Shown in pieces: positions 1-6,392 of a stretch of DNA of 9,293 nt. Within the stretch, counting starts at the first letter, position 1, and the number at the start of each line of letters is the position of its first letter. The translations under genes were made by a program, and so were the position numbers. The notes below the pieces were generated by a model that did no database searches, was not told the DNA's origin, and was given only the letters and a program-made list of their open reading frames with translations. This stretch comes from an uncultured Collinsella sp. (GTDB taxonomy: Bacteria; Actinomycetota; Coriobacteriia; Coriobacteriales; Coriobacteriaceae): contig USOG01000047.1 in NCBI GenBank assembly GCA_900556365.1, positions 1 through 9,293 of the forward strand. Reading direction: 5' to 3'.

Positions 1-1485
1 CATCCCACCGACATCGCAATGCTCACCGATCTGTACGAACTCACTATGGCCCAGGGCCTGTGGGAGAGCGGCAAGGCCAATGAGCAGGGTTGTTTTACCG
101 CGTTTTACCGCGACCATCCCTTTGGCAGCGCCTATGCTGTCATGTGCGGCACCGCCGAGCTGCCCGAGCTAGTCGAGAATCTGCGCTTTACGCCCGAGGA
201 TATCGACTACCTCGCCTCGCTCCAGGCCCCGGCCGGCGGCGCGATGTTCAAGTCCGCATTCCTCGACTACCTGCGCGATTTTCGTGCGCATGTAAATATC
301 GACGCCGTCCCCGAGGGCGAGCTCGTCTTTCCACGCGAGCCCATGGTGCGCGTCACCGGTCCTGCGCTCGAGTGCCAGCTGCTTGAGACGGCGCTGCTCA
401 ACATCGTCGGGTTCCAGACGCTTGTCGCCACCAAGACGGCGCGCGTGGTGCTCGCCGCCGACGGTCGCCCCGTGGCGGAGTTTGGCCTGCGCCGCGCCCA
501 GGGTCCCGATGGCGGCCTGGCCGTTGCGCGCGCGAGCTACGTTGCCGGCTGCTCCTCTACGTCCAATGTGCTCGCCGGCCGCCGCTATGGTATTCCCGTC
601 TTTGGCACGCATGCGCACAGCTGGGTGATGAGCTTCGATTCCGAGCTCGAGGCCTTCCGCGCCTTTGCCAAGTCGAGCCCCAAGAACTGTACGCTGCTCA
701 TCGACACCTATGACGTGCGCGAGGGCTGCGAGCATGCCATTACGGTCGCCAAGGAGATGGAGGCGGTGGGCGAGCGTCTGTCGGCTATTCGCATTGACTC
801 GGGCGACCTCGCCAAGCTCTCCAAGTATGTTCGCGGCCGTTTTGATGCCGAGGGCCTGCCCTATGTGGGGATCTCGGTTTCAAACGATCTTGACGAGTAC
901 ACGATTCAGTCGCTGCTCGACCAGGGCGCGCCCATCGATAGCTTTGGCGTGGGCACCAAGCTCGCGACCTGCTACGACCAGCCGGCGCTGGGCGGCGTGT
1001 ACAAGCTTTCCGCCCGCCGTGCGAGCGAGGCCGACCCGTGGACGCCGGTGGTCAAGCTCTCCGAGCAGCCCTACAAGCGCACGATCCCGGGTGTGCAACG
1101 CGTGCGCCGTTATTACGACGGCTTTGGCGGCCCGGTCTGCGACATGATCTACGACGAGGACCATCTGGCGGGGGAGGGCGCCGCGCGCGGCAATACCCTC
1201 GTGGCCGTGAATGATGCCGCCCTGGTGACCGACGTGTCCGAACTTGAGTATCGCGAGCTGCTGGTGCCGATCGTGCGCGACGGCAGCGCGGTGGCTCCGC
1301 GTGAGAGCATCCAGGACGCGCGCGAGCGCTGTGTTTGGGCGCTCGATCATCTGGACGCAGCTTTCAAGCGCTTCCTGTACCCGCAGACCTATGTGGTGGG
1401 CATGGAGCAGGGCCTGGCTCAGGTGCGCGACGAGCTTGTGCGCAAGAACATGGCCGCGGCTTCTGCCTTCCCTTGGGCAAAATGA
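1..1485 (+). CDS. pncB: Nicotinate phosphoribosyltransferase (5' partial)
   Basis: Cytosolic enzyme of the Preiss-Handler NAD salvage route: nicotinate + PRPP, with ATP hydrolysis, gives nicotinate mononucleotide. Numbering from the Met codon at base 19, the N-terminal signature LTDLYELTMAQ is residues 2-12, the GTHAHSWV active-site segment is 196-203 (His198 or His200 would be the phosphorylated histidine of the family), the IRIDSGDL motif is 257-264, and the PRPP-binding loop FGVGT is 309-313. At least 488 residues is the usual length for the bacterial YueK-like branch. The frame is open from base 1 (reading HPTDIA before that Met) and no Shine-Dalgarno precedes base 19, so the true start is probably upstream of the window. 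The TGA stop at 1483-1485 lies inside the left arm of a palindromic repeat. proB follows 82 nt later on the same strand. Family assignment is secure; the start is unknown. Confidence 0.95.
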   Translation, partial: HPTDIAMLTDLYELTMAQGLWESGKANEQGCFTAFYRDHPFGSAYAVMCGTAELPELVENLRFTPEDIDYLASLQAPAGGAMFKSAFLDYLRDFRAHVNIDAVPEGELVFPREPMVRVTGPALECQLLETALLNIVGFQTLVATKTARVVLAADGRPVAEFGLRRAQGPDGGLAVARASYVAGCSSTSNVLAGRRYGIPVFGTHAHSWVMSFDSELEAFRAFAKSSPKNCTLLIDTYDVREGCEHAITVAKEMEAVGERLSAIRIDSGDLAKLSKYVRGRFDAEGLPYVGISVSNDLDEYTIQSLLDQGAPIDSFGVGTKLATCYDQPALGGVYKLSARRASEADPWTPVVKLSEQPYKRTIPGVQRVRRYYDGFGGPVCDMIYDEDHLAGEGAARGNTLVAVNDAALVTDVSELEYRELLVPIVRDGSAVAPRESIQDARERCVWALDHLDAAFKRFLYPQTYVVGMEQGLAQVRDELVRKNMAAASAFPWAK

Positions 1486-1531
1486 TCCCTTGGGGACGAT
1501 CCCTTGGGGACGGAGGAAAACGGATCATTTT
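1479..1531. repeat. GGGGAC-core palindromic element, copy 1
   Basis: Perfect 10-bp inverted arms, AAAATGATCC at 1479-1488 and GGATCATTTT at 1522-1531, enclose 33 nt. Within it the 14-mer GATCCCTTGGGGAC is tandemly duplicated (1484-1497 and 1498-1511). The left arm contains the pncB stop codon. It fills most of the pncB-proB spacer. No uniform T-tract follows the right arm (TTTT is part of the arm), so its value as a terminator is uncertain. It shares CCCTTGGGGAC-type sequence with the proB-downstream element. The palindrome is directly visible; membership in a dispersed family is inference. Confidence 0.75.
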
Positions 1532-1567
1532 CTCGCCCGCCTGCTCAACATTCGATTGGTTTGACGT

Positions 1568-2695
1568 ATGACGACTTCTTATAAAACGATGGTGGTAAAG
1601 ATCGGTTCGTCCACGGTGGTGGGCGCCGACGGCAAGGTCAACCGCGCCTTTATCGGCGGGCTTGCCGATCAGGCCGCAGCCCTGCGCAAGCTCGGCTGGC
1701 GCCTGGTCGTGGTGAGCTCGGGCGCTATCGCTTGTGGCTATCCTGTGCTGGGCTTCGACCGCAAGCCGGTCGGCGACCTGCCGAGCCTGCAGGCCTGCGC
1801 CTCGGCCGGTCAGTGCATCATCTCGTCGGCCTACGACGAGGAGTTTCATGCGCGCGACCTGCTCACCTCGCTCGTGCTGCTCACGCGCCACGACACGGCG
1901 CGCCGTACGTCCTACCTGCACGCGCGCGACGCCCTGCTGCGCCTGGTGGAGCTTGGCGTGGTGCCGGTCGTCAACGAGAACGATACCGTTACCGTCGATG
2001 AGATCAAGTTTGGCGACAACGACACGCTGGCGGCGCTTGTGAGCTGCCTGGTTTCTGCCGATCTGTGCGTGACGCTCTCGGACATCGATGGCCTCTATAC
2101 CGCCAATCCGCACGAGGACCCCACGGCCGAGTTCGTCCCGGTCGTGCATAAGATCGATGCCAAGATTATCGCCTCGGCGGGCGATTCTTCCACATCGGTT
2201 GGCACGGGCGGCATGATCACCAAGATTCGCGCGAGCCGCATTCTCATGACGGCGGGCATTCAGAGCGTGATTTGCTCGGGCGAGGAGCCCGATGCGCTCG
2301 TGCGCCTCGCCCGCGGGGAGAGCGTGGGAACCCTGTTCGATCCGCCGGCGGAGCGCCTGGACATTGCGCCGCGCAAACTCTGGATCGCGTTGGGTGACAA
2401 GGCCCACGGTTCGGTAACGGTCGATGACGGCGCCGCGAAGGCGCTGGTCAGCCGTGGCTCTTCCTTGCTTGCGGTGGGTATTCGCGAGGTCGATGGCCAG
2501 TTTGCCGAGGGCGATGTGCTCGATGTGTGCGATCCGAGCGGTATGGTCGTCGCCCGCGGTATCGCCGAGGCCGATTCGGACGTGCTGGAACTTGCTGCCG
2601 GTCGCCGCCAAGACCAGATTGCCAGCAACCGCCTGCTGGCAGACCTGGCCGAGAAGCCGGCGATACACAGGGATAACTTGATCGTATTTGCATAA
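1568..2695 (+). CDS. proB: Glutamate 5-kinase
   Basis: First enzyme of proline synthesis: phosphorylates L-glutamate to gamma-glutamyl 5-phosphate, the substrate of ProA. The 375 residues show an N-terminal amino-acid-kinase domain (about 8-260): nucleotide-binding VVKIGSS (9-15), VVSSGAIACG, glutamate-binding NEND (136-139), DND (150-152), and the kinase signature GTGGMITKIRAS (212-223). A PUA domain follows (about 270-350), as in the long, feedback-inhibited form of the enzyme. An in-frame TGA at 1562-1564 bars any longer start. ATG 1568 gives the expected short leader before the kinase motif; ATG 1589 is a less likely alternative. No Shine-Dalgarno is visible in the 30 nt before the ATG; the nearest GGAGG (1512-1516) is about 50 nt upstream inside a repeat. 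A good intrinsic terminator lies just after the stop. proA is 1.6 kb away beyond a reversed gene, so this is not a contiguous proBA operon. Confidence 0.96.
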   Translation: MTTSYKTMVVKIGSSTVVGADGKVNRAFIGGLADQAAALRKLGWRLVVVSSGAIACGYPVLGFDRKPVGDLPSLQACASAGQCIISSAYDEEFHARDLLTSLVLLTRHDTARRTSYLHARDALLRLVELGVVPVVNENDTVTVDEIKFGDNDTLAALVSCLVSADLCVTLSDIDGLYTANPHEDPTAEFVPVVHKIDAKIIASAGDSSTSVGTGGMITKIRASRILMTAGIQSVICSGEEPDALVRLARGESVGTLFDPPAERLDIAPRKLWIALGDKAHGSVTVDDGAAKALVSRGSSLLAVGIREVDGQFAEGDVLDVCDPSGMVVARGIAEADSDVLELAAGRRQDQIASNRLLADLAEKPAIHRDNLIVFA

Positions 2696-2702
2696 AGAAA
2701 GA

Positions 2703-2739
2703 CAGCGCTGCGGATCGTTTCCCGCAGCGCTGCCTTTTT
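2703..2739 (+). terminator. Intrinsic terminator of proB (possibly bidirectional)
   Basis: Perfect 11-bp stem, CAGCGCTGCGG at 2703-2713 and CCGCAGCGCTG at 2722-2732, with an 8-nt loop and then CC plus TTTTT (2735-2739), starting 8 nt after the proB stop. On the minus strand the hairpin is followed by a T-rich stretch (complement of 2690-2701), so it may also stop transcription of the convergent hydrolase gene. Confidence 0.9.
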
Positions 2740-2740
2740 C

Positions 2741-2794
2741 GTGCCGGCACTTGGGGACGTTCCCTTTGTGCCGGCACTTTGGGACGCTCCTTTG
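2741..2794. repeat. GGGGAC-core palindromic element, copy 2 (tandem pair)
   Basis: Two adjacent 27-nt units (2741-2767 and 2768-2794) match at 23 of 27 positions. Each begins with the self-palindromic 10-mer GTGCCGGCAC (2741-2750; 2768-2777) and continues with TTGGGGACG or TTTGGGACG. The pair of 10-mers can also form a long hairpin across the first unit. The second unit ends exactly at the stop codon of the convergent hydrolase (complement of 2795-2797). CCCTTTGTG (2762-2770) recurs in the two elements flanking the HD gene. The structure is clear from sequence; function and mobility are inferred. Confidence 0.75.
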
Positions 2795-4213
2795 CTAGAA
2801 GATCTGGCGCAGGTCTCCGCGGTTGAGGGCTTCGTCGAAGAGGTGCTTGAACACCACGCTGCCGTGCAGGCCGTCGTGCTCGAACTCGTTGGTCACCCAG
2901 GCATGCGAGTTGCCCACGCGGCTGAGCGTATCGAGCTGCAGGCCCGAATCCACGTACATGTCGTCGAAATACACCGCGGCCTGGAGCGGCACCTCGTTGC
3001 AGGCCAGGCGCTGCGGGTCGTAGATCTTGTCCCAGCTGGTGTCTTCCATCAGCAGGTCCATGGCGGGCTTAAAGGGCATAAGCTCGGGCATCTGCTCAAA
3101 CATCCACGGGAACATGGCCTCGCCGGTAAACATGAGCGGGCGCGCGAGTGTGTCGAACTCGGCACGATGGGCCTTCTCCTCTGCGGCCGCCCAGCCAATG
3201 GGCATGGTGTCGCCGTCGGCGTAGATAAACTCCTGCAGCGTCCAGTACAGCGGATTCGTGCGCGTGTTGGTGCGCTCGAAGGCGCGCATCAAAAAGCTGT
3301 CAGATACCGAGGCGCCGCAGGTCAGCGTGCCGTCGCCGTCAACAAAAGCGTGATCGATAATCCAATGCATACGCTCAAAGCTCGGCTTCATGCCAAAGTC
3401 GCTGCCCATGAGCTGTAGGCGCTCGACCGTCATCGGCGAGCCGTCGGGCAGCACGGGCTTCTGGGCCTCGAGCGCATCGGCCAGGGCTGCCACGCGCTCG
3501 ACGTCAGCGGGGTAGCGGCCATAATACTGCTGCGTCTTGGCGGCCATGCGCGGGAAGGTGTGCGCGTAGACCTCGCTTGCGCTCGCCGGCACGTGGGGGA
3601 TTCCGCCGCAGGTAAAGCTCGCCGCCACGCCCTCGGGGAAGAGCGACAGATAGCTCAGCGTCAAAAAACCGCCGTAGCTTTGGCCGAGCGTGACCCACGG
3701 CTTGCCGCCAAAGCCCACTAGGCGCAGGTACTCAAAATCGCGCACGATGGAGCTGGCGAGGTGGCGCTTGAGGAAGTCCGCCTGCGAGCGTGCTGTATCG
3801 GCGCCGGCGGCCGTTGCGCGATCACCCAGTGCCTTGATCGCGCGTCCGTCCACGCAGCTACTGCGTCCGGTGCCGCGCTGGTCGGGAAGGACCACGCGGA
3901 AGTGCTTGACGGCCTCCTCGATCCAGCCGTCGCTTGTGGGCGACAGCGGACGCGGGCTCTCGCCGCCGGGGCCGCCCTGCAAAAATAGGAGCAGTGGCAG
4001 ATCGTCGTTGATGCGGTCGGGCGCGCAAACCACGCGGTAGAAGAGCTTGATGCTCTCGGGCGCGCCGGCGATGGGTGCCGGCATAGCGCCGCGGCGCATG
4101 GTGCTGCCGACGGCCAGGAGCATCGGCTCCAAGCCGCGCCAGTCAAGGGGGACGTCGATGCTGTGGTCCTCGACATAAAGGCCGGGGACGTGGTACGAAG
4201 TGATGAGGGCCAT
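2795..4213 (-). CDS. Alpha/beta hydrolase, prolyl aminopeptidase-like (S33)
   Basis: Probable cytosolic peptidase removing an N-terminal residue, typically proline, from peptides. The 472 residues begin MALITSYHVP, with no signal peptide or membrane segment. Family hallmarks: oxyanion-hole segment QGGPGG (79-84; the usual first residue in relatives is His), DQRGTGRS (111-118), nucleophile elbow GQSYGG (177-182, Ser179), a long lid region (about 205-345), and a C-terminal FDDMYVD (416-422) with NEFEHDG (442-448), whose Asp417 or Asp418 and His446 are the likely triad partners. The frame could extend to an ATG at 4294, but I chose 4213 because GGAAG (complement of 4220-4224) lies 6 nt upstream and a TAGAAT -10-like box (complement of 4252-4257) lies inside the would-be extension. 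It is convergent with proB and divergent from proA; the proline context fits but does not prove substrate specificity. A general S33 hydrolase is the alternative. Confidence 0.87.
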   Translation of the reverse strand: MALITSYHVPGLYVEDHSIDVPLDWRGLEPMLLAVGSTMRRGAMPAPIAGAPESIKLFYRVVCAPDRINDDLPLLLFLQGGPGGESPRPLSPTSDGWIEEAVKHFRVVLPDQRGTGRSSCVDGRAIKALGDRATAAGADTARSQADFLKRHLASSIVRDFEYLRLVGFGGKPWVTLGQSYGGFLTLSYLSLFPEGVAASFTCGGIPHVPASASEVYAHTFPRMAAKTQQYYGRYPADVERVAALADALEAQKPVLPDGSPMTVERLQLMGSDFGMKPSFERMHWIIDHAFVDGDGTLTCGASVSDSFLMRAFERTNTRTNPLYWTLQEFIYADGDTMPIGWAAAEEKAHRAEFDTLARPLMFTGEAMFPWMFEQMPELMPFKPAMDLLMEDTSWDKIYDPQRLACNEVPLQAAVYFDDMYVDSGLQLDTLSRVGNSHAWVTNEFEHDGLHGSVVFKHLFDEALNRGDLRQIF

Positions 4214-4219
4214 GTGAGT

Positions 4220-4224
4220 CTTCC
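4220..4224 (-). promoter_or_regulatory. Ribosome binding site deciding the hydrolase start
   Basis: GGAAG on the minus strand, 6 nt before ATG 4213. No comparable site precedes the upstream in-frame ATG at 4294, so the shorter protein is preferred. Confidence 0.6.
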
Positions 4225-4251
4225 GTTCGTTGCGGTGTTTCGGGTTGACCA

Positions 4252-4257
4252 ATTCTA
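4252..4257 (-). promoter_or_regulatory. Candidate -10 box for the hydrolase gene
   Basis: The minus strand reads TAGAAT, one base from TATAAT, about 38 nt before ATG 4213. The best upstream -35 match is only TTGCGC with a long 19-nt spacer, so this is a tentative promoter. I see no comparably good promoter for proA in the same 112-nt spacer. Confidence 0.35.
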
Positions 4258-4325
4258 CCGCCGCGGGCGAGGCCATGCGCAAATCGGCTACCATGGTTGC
4301 AAACTTCTAGGAGAAAGGGCCGCCC

Positions 4326-5612
4326 ATGTCGGTCGATATAGTCACGTATGTCCACGATCTTGCCGTTTCCGCCAAGGCAGCGTCGGCCTCGCTTGCCACG
4401 GCGAGCGATGAGCGGCGTCAGGAGGCCGTGCGCGCCATGGCCGCAGCACTGCGCAACGGTGTCGACTCCATCGTTGCCGCTAACGAGCTCGATATGTCCG
4501 CCGCGCGCGATGCGGGCACTTCGGCGGGGCTCCTCGACCGTCTGCTGCTGACGCCTGAGCGCGTCGAGGGCATGGCCGCCGGTTTGGAGAAGCTCGCCGA
4601 GCTGCTCGATCCCGTCGGCCGCGTGCTCGACCACCGCGTGCTTGCGAGCGGTGTGGACCTGACCCGCGTGAGCGTGCCGTTGGGTCTGGTTGCCATGGTC
4701 TACGAGGCGCGCCCCAATGTGACGGCCGACGCCGCGGGCATCTGCATCCGCACCGGCAACGCCTGCATTCTGCGCGGCGGCTCGCTGGCCTATCACTCGT
4801 GTGCCATGATCGCCGAGCTGCTGGCCGATGCGCTCGAGGCCAAGGGCTTCCCGCGCGAGGCCGTCTCGATGATTGAGTCCACCGATCGCGAAGCCACCGG
4901 CGAGCTCATGAAGCTCCGCGGTATCGTCGACGTGCTCATTCCGCGCGGAGGTGCGGGCCTGATTCAGCGCTGCGTGCGCGAGTCGCTTGTGCCGGTGATC
5001 GAGACGGGCACGGGCAACTGCCACATCTACGTGCATGAATCCGCCGACTTTGATAAGGCGCTCAACATTATCGTCAATGCCAAGACCCAGCGCGTGGGCG
5101 TGTGCAATGCCGCCGAGTCGCTGCTGGTCGACCGTGCTGTGGCCGATGCGTTTTTGCCTGCGGTCGTTGCCGTGCTGCACGACCACGGCGTGCTCATTCA
5201 CGGCGACGAGGTCACGTGCGCCGCGTGCGCCGACGCCGGCTTTGTAGAGGGCGATGACTACGTCCCCGCGACTGAGGAGGACTGGGGTCGCGAGTACCTG
5301 GCGCTCGAGATGAGCGTGAAGGTCGTGGCAAACGAGGACGAGGCCATCGCACACATCAACCGCTACGGCACGATGCACTCCGAGGCCATCGTTGCCGAGG
5401 ACACGGATGCTTGCGAGCGCTTCCTGGATGCGGTCGATGCCTCGGCCGTGTACGCCAACGCCAGCACGCGCTTCACCGACGGCGGCGAGTTTGGCCTGGG
5501 CGCCGAGATCGGCATCTCGACCCAAAAGCTCCACGCCCGCGGCCCCTTCGCCGCCGAGGCCCTCACCACCTACAAATACAGGCTCCGAGGCACCGGTCAG
5601 GTCCGCCCCTAA
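4326..5612 (+). CDS. proA: Glutamate-5-semialdehyde dehydrogenase (gamma-glutamyl phosphate reductase)
   Basis: Second step of proline synthesis: NADPH-dependent reduction of gamma-glutamyl phosphate to glutamate-5-semialdehyde, which cyclises to pyrroline-5-carboxylate for ProC (not in this window). The 428 residues match the family length of roughly 415-430. Visible marks: PLGLVAMVYEARPNVTADAA, the cofactor-domain segment near 119-138; ILRGGSLA; catalytic Cys260 in RVGVCNAAESLL; and the ProA signature at 334-355, including INRYGTMHSEAI. AGGAG at 4309-4313 lies 12 nt before the ATG, with a purine run between them. The gene is divergent from the peptidase-like hydrolase (112-nt spacer) and convergent with the HD gene, with a palindromic element in the 72-nt gap after the stop. 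It is probably transcribed separately from proB. Confidence 0.97.
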   Translation: MSVDIVTYVHDLAVSAKAASASLATASDERRQEAVRAMAAALRNGVDSIVAANELDMSAARDAGTSAGLLDRLLLTPERVEGMAAGLEKLAELLDPVGRVLDHRVLASGVDLTRVSVPLGLVAMVYEARPNVTADAAGICIRTGNACILRGGSLAYHSCAMIAELLADALEAKGFPREAVSMIESTDREATGELMKLRGIVDVLIPRGGAGLIQRCVRESLVPVIETGTGNCHIYVHESADFDKALNIIVNAKTQRVGVCNAAESLLVDRAVADAFLPAVVAVLHDHGVLIHGDEVTCAACADAGFVEGDDYVPATEEDWGREYLALEMSVKVVANEDEAIAHINRYGTMHSEAIVAEDTDACERFLDAVDASAVYANASTRFTDGGEFGLGAEIGISTQKLHARGPFAAEALTTYKYRLRGTGQVRP

Positions 5613-5626
5613 CGCCCGCGCAAAGA

Positions 5627-5665
5627 AAAACCACCACAAAGGTGCCTGTCCCCTTTGTGGTGGTT
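5627..5665. repeat. GGGGAC-core palindromic element, copy 3, likely terminator
   Basis: Perfect 14-bp arms, AACCACCACAAAGG at 5629-5642 and CCTTTGTGGTGGTT at 5652-5665, around a 9-nt loop TGCCTGTCC; the minus strand carries GGGGAC across the loop. The 39 nt 5627-5665 are identical, in the same orientation, to 6339-6377. It lies between convergent proA and the HD gene, 20 nt after the HD stop. On the minus strand the hairpin is followed by TTTTT-like sequence (complement of 5626-5630 is within TTTTT), so it should work as the intrinsic terminator of the HD gene. On the plus strand it is followed by ATTTA, a weaker terminator for proA. Confidence 0.85.
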
Positions 5666-5684
5666 ATTTAGGTGAAGCGGCAGG

Positions 5685-6284
5685 TTAGGCCTGGAAGGTA
5701 TCGCGATCGGGCGCGAAGGACTGCATGGCCGCGATGGTGCGGTCAAAGAGCTCGGGGAGCTCCCAGCCGAGCATCTCGGCGCCCTGCGAAATCACGTCGC
5801 GCGAGCAGCCGGCGGCAAAGCGCTTGTCCTTGAACTTCTTCTTGAGCGACTTGGTCGTAAAGTCCATAACGCTCTTGCTCGGGCGCATGATGACGGCGGC
5901 GCCGATCAGGCCGGTGAGCTCATCGCAGGCAAACAGGATCTTTTCCATCTGCAGCTCGGGTTTGGGCAGCGAGGTGTTGAAGTCCGACGTGTGCGTCTGG
6001 ATGGCGCGAATGAGCTCGGGAGACGCACCTTCGCCCTCAAGAATCTCGGCAGCATAGATGGTGTGGTTCATGGGGTCGTCCTCATGCTCCTCCCAATCCA
6101 GGTCGTGCAGCAGACCGACGATGCCCCAAAACTCCTCGTTCTCGGGGTCGAACTCGCGCGCAAAGTAGCGCATAGTGCCCTCGACCGTCTCGCCATGGGT
6201 GATGTGGAACGGGTCCTTGTTGTGCTCGTTGAGCAGTTCGAACGCGCGGTCGCGGGTGATTCCGGCGGTAAGCGGCTCTGCCAT
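5685..6284 (-). CDS. HD-domain metal-dependent hydrolase
   Basis: A 199-residue soluble protein resembling the small predicted HD-superfamily hydrolases of the COG2316 kind, for which I know no established substrate. The metal-binding pattern is complete: His30 (ITHGETV), His60-Asp61 (LLHDLDW), further histidines His74 (MNHTIYAAE) and His98 (THTSD), and Asp121 (ACDELTG). This arrangement suggests a one- or two-metal phosphohydrolase. The C-terminal third is helical and basic around 145-155. The start is supported by AAGGAG (complement of 6291-6296), 6 nt before the ATG. No clear promoter is visible in the 56 nt between this start and the upstream palindrome. It lies downstream of and parallel to the carD-type gene, separated by that palindrome, and is bracketed on both sides by identical 39-nt elements. 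Specific function is unknown. Confidence 0.85.
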   Translation of the reverse strand: MAEPLTAGITRDRAFELLNEHNKDPFHITHGETVEGTMRYFAREFDPENEEFWGIVGLLHDLDWEEHEDDPMNHTIYAAEILEGEGASPELIRAIQTHTSDFNTSLPKPELQMEKILFACDELTGLIGAAVIMRPSKSVMDFTTKSLKKKFKDKRFAAGCSRDVISQGAEMLGWELPELFDRTIAAMQSFAPDRDTFQA

Positions 6285-6338
6285 AAGAGACTCCTTGTGC
6301 TCGTGGGTATCGATGAGAATGAATACTACTAGAACAAG

Positions 6339-6377
6339 AAAACCACCACAAAGGTGCCTGTCCCCTTTGTGGTGGTT
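6339..6377. repeat. GGGGAC-core palindromic element, copy 4, likely carD-gene terminator
   Basis: Identical to 5627-5665. Arms at 6341-6354 and 6364-6377; the stem extends by two A-T pairs (6339-6340 with 6378-6379). It begins 15 nt past the stop of the carD-like gene. In the minus direction the hairpin is followed by a T-rich run (complement of 6329-6340), compatible with an intrinsic terminator that would partly insulate the HD gene from carD-gene transcription. On the plus strand it is followed by TTT. Confidence 0.85.
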
Positions 6378-6392
6378 TTTGGCGCGGTTGGG

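Noticed and set aside
1364..2668. A 434-codon minus-strand open frame opposite proB
   Set aside because: It covers proB, the pncB-proB spacer and the pncB 3' end and has no domain signature; it is a composition artefact.
4214..4294. N-terminal extension of the hydrolase to ATG 4294
   Set aside because: There is no ribosome site at 4294, while GGAAG sits properly before ATG 4213 and a -10-like TAGAAT falls in the extension. The extra 27 residues do not resemble the family.
4143..5639. A 498-codon minus-strand open frame opposite proA
   Set aside because: It is antisense to a confidently identified dehydrogenase, crosses the proA promoter region and the start of the divergent hydrolase gene, and shows no family motif.
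5627..6377. CRISPR-like repeats
   Set aside because: There are only two identical palindromes, and the interval between them is a full gene rather than a short spacer, so this is not an array.
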